This document shows positions 14,294 to 16,507 of a DNA stretch of 16,507 nt, piece by piece (position 1 is the stretch's first letter; the number at the start of each line of letters is the position of its first letter). A program made the translations under genes and the position numbers. Origin of the DNA: Acidobacteriota bacterium. Its GTDB lineage: Bacteria > Acidobacteriota > Terriglobia > UBA7540. The notes under the pieces were generated by a model. The model saw nothing but the letters and a program-made list of their open reading frames with translations. It made no database searches and was not told the DNA's origin. The DNA lies in the NCBI GenBank assembly GCA_021827255.1, contig JAKAWO010000027.1:1-16507 (forward strand), written 5' to 3'.

Positions 14294-15094
14294 TTACCGA
14301 GGAGGGTTGAAAAAGCCCGGAGGAATGGAGACGTCATATCGAGCCTTGTTGCGAAAAAGTTCAGCGACTCGTTCTCCGTCCTGGTAGCGCGTGATGTGCA
14401 TGGGAGTCTCGATCCCCTGGACGCGCTGATAATCGCTGTAAGCATCCGAGTACTCCTGCCACTGTTGGGTGCGGGGGTTCTGCAGGCGATAGCGAATCTC
14501 CCGGGGGAGCGAGCTATCTTCATCGAGGTAAACTTTGATTTGGACGTGGCGCGAATCGATGATTTCTATCTCCACGACAGGCTGATTGTCAACCAAGGTC
14601 AACCCCTTGTCCTCGATCAGAATTCCCGGTTCGCGGATCCTCAGGCGCAGGATATTTTCGAAGCTGTAGCGATTGGCGCTTTTCCATGCTTGGATCTGTT
14701 GGGGTGTTTGCTGGATGACTCCATAACGATCAATCTCCCATCCGTGTTTCCCGTCGTTGATGAGCGTCACTGGGGCGCCGCTTCCATAAGTGAAGCGGCG
14801 CTTGTCAGGCGGCACTTCAAGGCTCTTGTAAGGGGCAAACCCTGCCGTGCTGTTGTCTTGAATCAAAAATACGCGGCCCGTTGTCTGGAGGCTCTTCCAT
14901 TGGGTGAATGCCCGTCCGCCCAGCGCATGAATGCAAAGATCAAGCTTTTGCTTGGCGGCCGGGCTGATAAACGACGGGAAAGTGGGCGCGGCTTTTCGGG
15001 CACGGGCCGAAGCAGCCGCTGCCATCACGAGCAGCAACCCGAAGAGCGCGGGCCATCTCCCCTTTGCCGATCGCGGAACCCCAAAGGCAGCCGT
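14294..15094 (-). CDS. LolA-like periplasmic protein, probable ACG start
   Basis: The protein resembles the outer-membrane lipoprotein-sorting (LolA/LolB-like) beta-fold proteins: after a signal peptide come LDLCIHALGGRAFTQWKSLQ, TLINDGKHGWEIDRYG, VEIEIIDSRHVQIKVYLDED and SLPREIRYRLQ. It is probably periplasmic; exact function unknown. The frame is open to an ATG at 15295 that overlaps the plsC stop as ATGA, but the 67 residues this adds look non-coding in style and no ATG, GTG or TTG lies near the signal peptide. A perfect GAGGAGGG (15109-15102) stands 7 nt before ACG at 15094. Starting there gives 266 aa with a normal signal peptide (AAFGVPRSAKGRWPALFGLL, cleavage near ASARA). I report that start, while 15295 or the in-frame ATG at 15232 remain possible. 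Confidence 0.75.
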   Translation of the reverse strand, partial: TAAFGVPRSAKGRWPALFGLLLVMAAAASARARKAAPTFPSFISPAAKQKLDLCIHALGGRAFTQWKSLQTTGRVFLIQDNSTAGFAPYKSLEVPPDKRRFTYGSGAPVTLINDGKHGWEIDRYGVIQQTPQQIQAWKSANRYSFENILRLRIREPGILIEDKGLTLVDNQPVVEIEIIDSRHVQIKVYLDEDSSLPREIRYRLQNPRTQQWQEYSDAYSDYQRVQGIETPMHITRYQDGERVAELFRNKARYDVSIPPGFFNPPR

Positions 15095-15101
15095 TGCGAA
15101 T

Positions 15102-15109
15102 CCCTCCTC
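15102..15109 (-). promoter_or_regulatory. Shine-Dalgarno GAGGAGGG before the ACG codon of the LolA-like gene
   Basis: The octamer and its 7-nt spacing match the ones that set the tonB-like and second exbD starts, but here the codon at that spacing is ACG (15094-15092). This is the main evidence for a non-canonical start or a single T-to-C change or base error. Confidence 0.55.
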
Positions 15110-15291
15110 GATAAACTTTTGCGAACTTCCCCTTTGGGTTGGATGACATTTCTGAAGCCGGCAATTGCCCGTCGGGTGCAGCGTTACATTTTTTTTATAT
15201 CCCGGGCGGGCCCGAAGGAGTTTGGCAATCATGGAGATGGTCGGGCGGCTGCCACGTGCCTTCATAGTTCCCAGCGGTGCGGCCCCCAGGT

Positions 15292-16074
15292 TCATTCCGC
15301 CGCCAGATGAAATCGTGAAGCGATTTGCTGCCGGACTCTTAAAGAAAGGGCGGACACGTTGTTGGCCGCTAGTCCTGCCGTCGAAATCGCGGGATGAATA
15401 ATCACCTCCACGTGTCCCCGTCGGACGTGTAATGAGTCCGGTTTCAACACTTCTCGCGACCCATTGAGCGTGACCGGAACGATCGGGATGCCTGAAAGAA
15501 CGGCCAGATAAAAACTGCCATCCTTGAAAGGGAGCATCCCGGGCACCCGACTGCGGCTGCCTTCCGGAAACATCACCACTGAGCGCCCCTCGCGGATTCG
15601 TTGGGCAGCTTGCTCAAACCCCTTGGCGGCTGCCCCCGCGCGCCCGCGGTCCACCGGAATGTGTCCCGAACGCCGCAGATGCCACCCCAGGAACGGCAAT
15701 CGGAACAGCGAGCGTTTGGCGAGAAACCGAAACTGTGCTGGCAGACTGACGAAAAGAATCGGAATATCCATGGCGCTCGGGTGATTGGCGCAGAAGACGT
15801 AGGTCTGGCCTGGAAAGATGTTTTCAGCCCCTTCCACTCGGACCTGGATGCCGCTGGTCATCAAAATCAGGCGTGACCAGAAACGCGCGCAGCCATGCTG
15901 CCACCGGCCCTCGGCGTCGAAAGCCGAGCCGCACAAGGAGGCCGTCCCGCAGACGGCAGTGTAAAAGTAGATGAGGAGGTCGGTAAAGAGCAAGGAGCGA
16001 AGATAGCTGAGGAAGTTGAGGAACGGATCGGCGGTTCGGCGCTTCTGTGGTTCAGCCGTCGCCAGGGTTTCCAT
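15292..16074 (-). CDS. plsC: 1-acyl-sn-glycerol-3-phosphate acyltransferase (PlsC family)
   Basis: It transfers an acyl chain to lysophosphatidic acid to make phosphatidic acid at the inner membrane. From ATG 16074 it has 260 aa: a hydrophobic N-terminal region (about 25-50), then the acyltransferase motifs in order. These are NHPSAMDI with catalytic H98 and D103 (HX4D), SGHIPVDRG (136-144), FPEGSRSR (169-176, phosphate binding) and IPIVPVTLNGS (196-206). AGGAG (16085-16081) sits 6 nt before the ATG at 16074. A second in-frame ATG at 16095 overlaps the folC stop as ATGA but lacks a Shine-Dalgarno in view. A related acyltransferase with other substrates cannot be excluded. Confidence 0.93.
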   Translation of the reverse strand: METLATAEPQKRRTADPFLNFLSYLRSLLFTDLLIYFYTAVCGTASLCGSAFDAEGRWQHGCARFWSRLILMTSGIQVRVEGAENIFPGQTYVFCANHPSAMDIPILFVSLPAQFRFLAKRSLFRLPFLGWHLRRSGHIPVDRGRAGAAAKGFEQAAQRIREGRSVVMFPEGSRSRVPGMLPFKDGSFYLAVLSGIPIVPVTLNGSREVLKPDSLHVRRGHVEVIIHPAISTAGLAANNVSALSLRVRQQIASRFHLAAE

Positions 16075-16091
16075 GGACCGCTCCTGCCGCC

Positions 16092-16507
16092 TCATCCGAT
16101 CCCGACCGCCGTGGCGACGCCGGTAAAGGACAGCCGGCCTTCTGCTATCGCCGCTTTGATGGCGCCGACAAGAAATAACGATCCGGTGGCCAGAACAACA
16201 TCTCCCCCGCGCGACCGCTGCGCTGCCATCTCCACGGCGCGCGCAGGATTGGGTTCTTCAAAAACGCATCGAGGCCGAACCCGCGCCCGCTCCAGGATCG
16301 CCTTTGGGGTCGCGGCGCGCTCAACGTCACACTGGGTCAGATAGACTTCGTCGGCCAGTGGGAAAAGAATCTGGCTGATCTCTTCGACCGATTTGTCCTG
16401 CATCGAAGCATAGACCAGGCGAAGGGTGCGGCCGCGCCATTGCTCCCTGACAAAATAAGCGATCTCGCGGGCGGCAGCGGGATTGTGCGCACCGTCCAGC
16501 ACGACGA
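16092..16507 (-). CDS. folC: Folylpolyglutamate/dihydrofolate synthase FolC, C-terminal part only
   Basis: FolC adds Glu residues to folates and, in many bacteria, also makes dihydrofolate from dihydropteroate. Only the last 138 residues lie in the window; the 5' part continues beyond base 16507. VVLDGAHNPAAA at the visible start is the hallmark of the C-terminal Mur-ligase-like domain. LRLVYASMQDKSVEEISQIL, FPLADEVYLTQ and VVLATGSLFLVGAIKA follow the family pattern up to the stop. The TGA overlaps an ATG (ATGA, 16095-16092) in the frame of plsC, so the two genes are co-transcribed. The initial GTG of the open frame at 16502 is an internal Val, not a start. Confidence 0.94.
   Translation of the reverse strand, partial: VVLDGAHNPAAAREIAYFVREQWRGRTLRLVYASMQDKSVEEISQILFPLADEVYLTQCDVERAATPKAILERARVRPRCVFEEPNPARAVEMAAQRSRGGDVVLATGSLFLVGAIKAAIAEGRLSFTGVATAVGIG

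Noticed and set aside
14940..15164. Alternative minus frame starting MPASEMSSNPKGKFAKVY as a separate small gene or frameshifted start
   Set aside because: It overlaps the signal-peptide region of the LolA-like gene in another frame, and shows no family motif or membrane segment.
15187..15220. Rho-independent terminator (GC palindrome with a run of eight A/T)
   Set aside because: On the plus strand the T-run comes before the palindrome; on the minus strand the run is A, not T. The geometry is wrong for either direction.
14246..15310. 354-residue open frame on the plus strand
   Set aside because: It lies wholly antisense to the LolA-like gene, has no recognisable motifs, and its composition fits a shadow frame in GC-rich DNA.
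1..16507. CRISPR arrays, insertion sequences, phage or defence genes
   Set aside because: No regularly spaced repeats, transposase or recombinase motifs, terminal inverted repeats or integrase-associated sites were seen on either strand.

Overview
The window reads as a chromosomal housekeeping segment of a GC-rich, double-membrane bacterium, most likely an Acidobacteriota member. This is inferred from gene content, protein style and gene order; no rRNA or other phylogenetic marker could be checked. Supporting signs are a secDF pair followed directly by a TonB/ExbB/ExbD/ExbD/TPR-lipoprotein block, an HslU with an acidobacterial-looking N-terminal extension, several lipoproteins with clear lipoboxes, and a LolA-like periplasmic protein.

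Left part (1-6451, + strand): the 3' end of secD, then secF, a polytopic TonB-like protein, exbB, two exbD paralogues and a TPR lipoprotein. All run in one direction with gaps of 0 to about 70 nt, so they look like one transcription unit. SecDF uses proton motive force to help protein export across the inner membrane. ExbB/ExbD/TonB carries proton motive force to the outer membrane. The unit therefore groups two envelope-energising machines.

Middle part (6452-10349): a bifunctional (p)ppGpp synthetase/hydrolase on +, with its own predicted promoter. It converges on rpmB (L28, Zn-binding form) on the - strand. A SurA/PpiC-type lipoprotein foldase on + runs divergently from rpmB.

Right part (10534-16507, - strand): in transcription order, folC (partial), plsC, a LolA-like periplasmic protein, hslV, hslU, a fibronectin-III lipoprotein, and a small membrane protein of unknown function. 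Junctions are tight (ATGA at folC/plsC and plsC/LolA-like if the upstream starts are used, GTGA at hslU/lipoprotein). hslV has an internal extended -10 promoter.

No mobile element, CRISPR array, tRNA/rRNA, phage gene or defence system was recognised, and I see no wholly new multi-gene system. The points that deserve a second look are: a TonB fused to an extra multi-TM module with a Glu at the place of the usual anchor His; two overlapping five-codon mini-ORFs bridging the two exbD genes; a probable ACG start behind a perfect Shine-Dalgarno for the LolA-like gene; an insertion of about 90 residues in the SecF periplasmic domain; an identical TGCTATAAT promoter core at rpmB and hslV; and several -10 elements lying unusually close to start codons.
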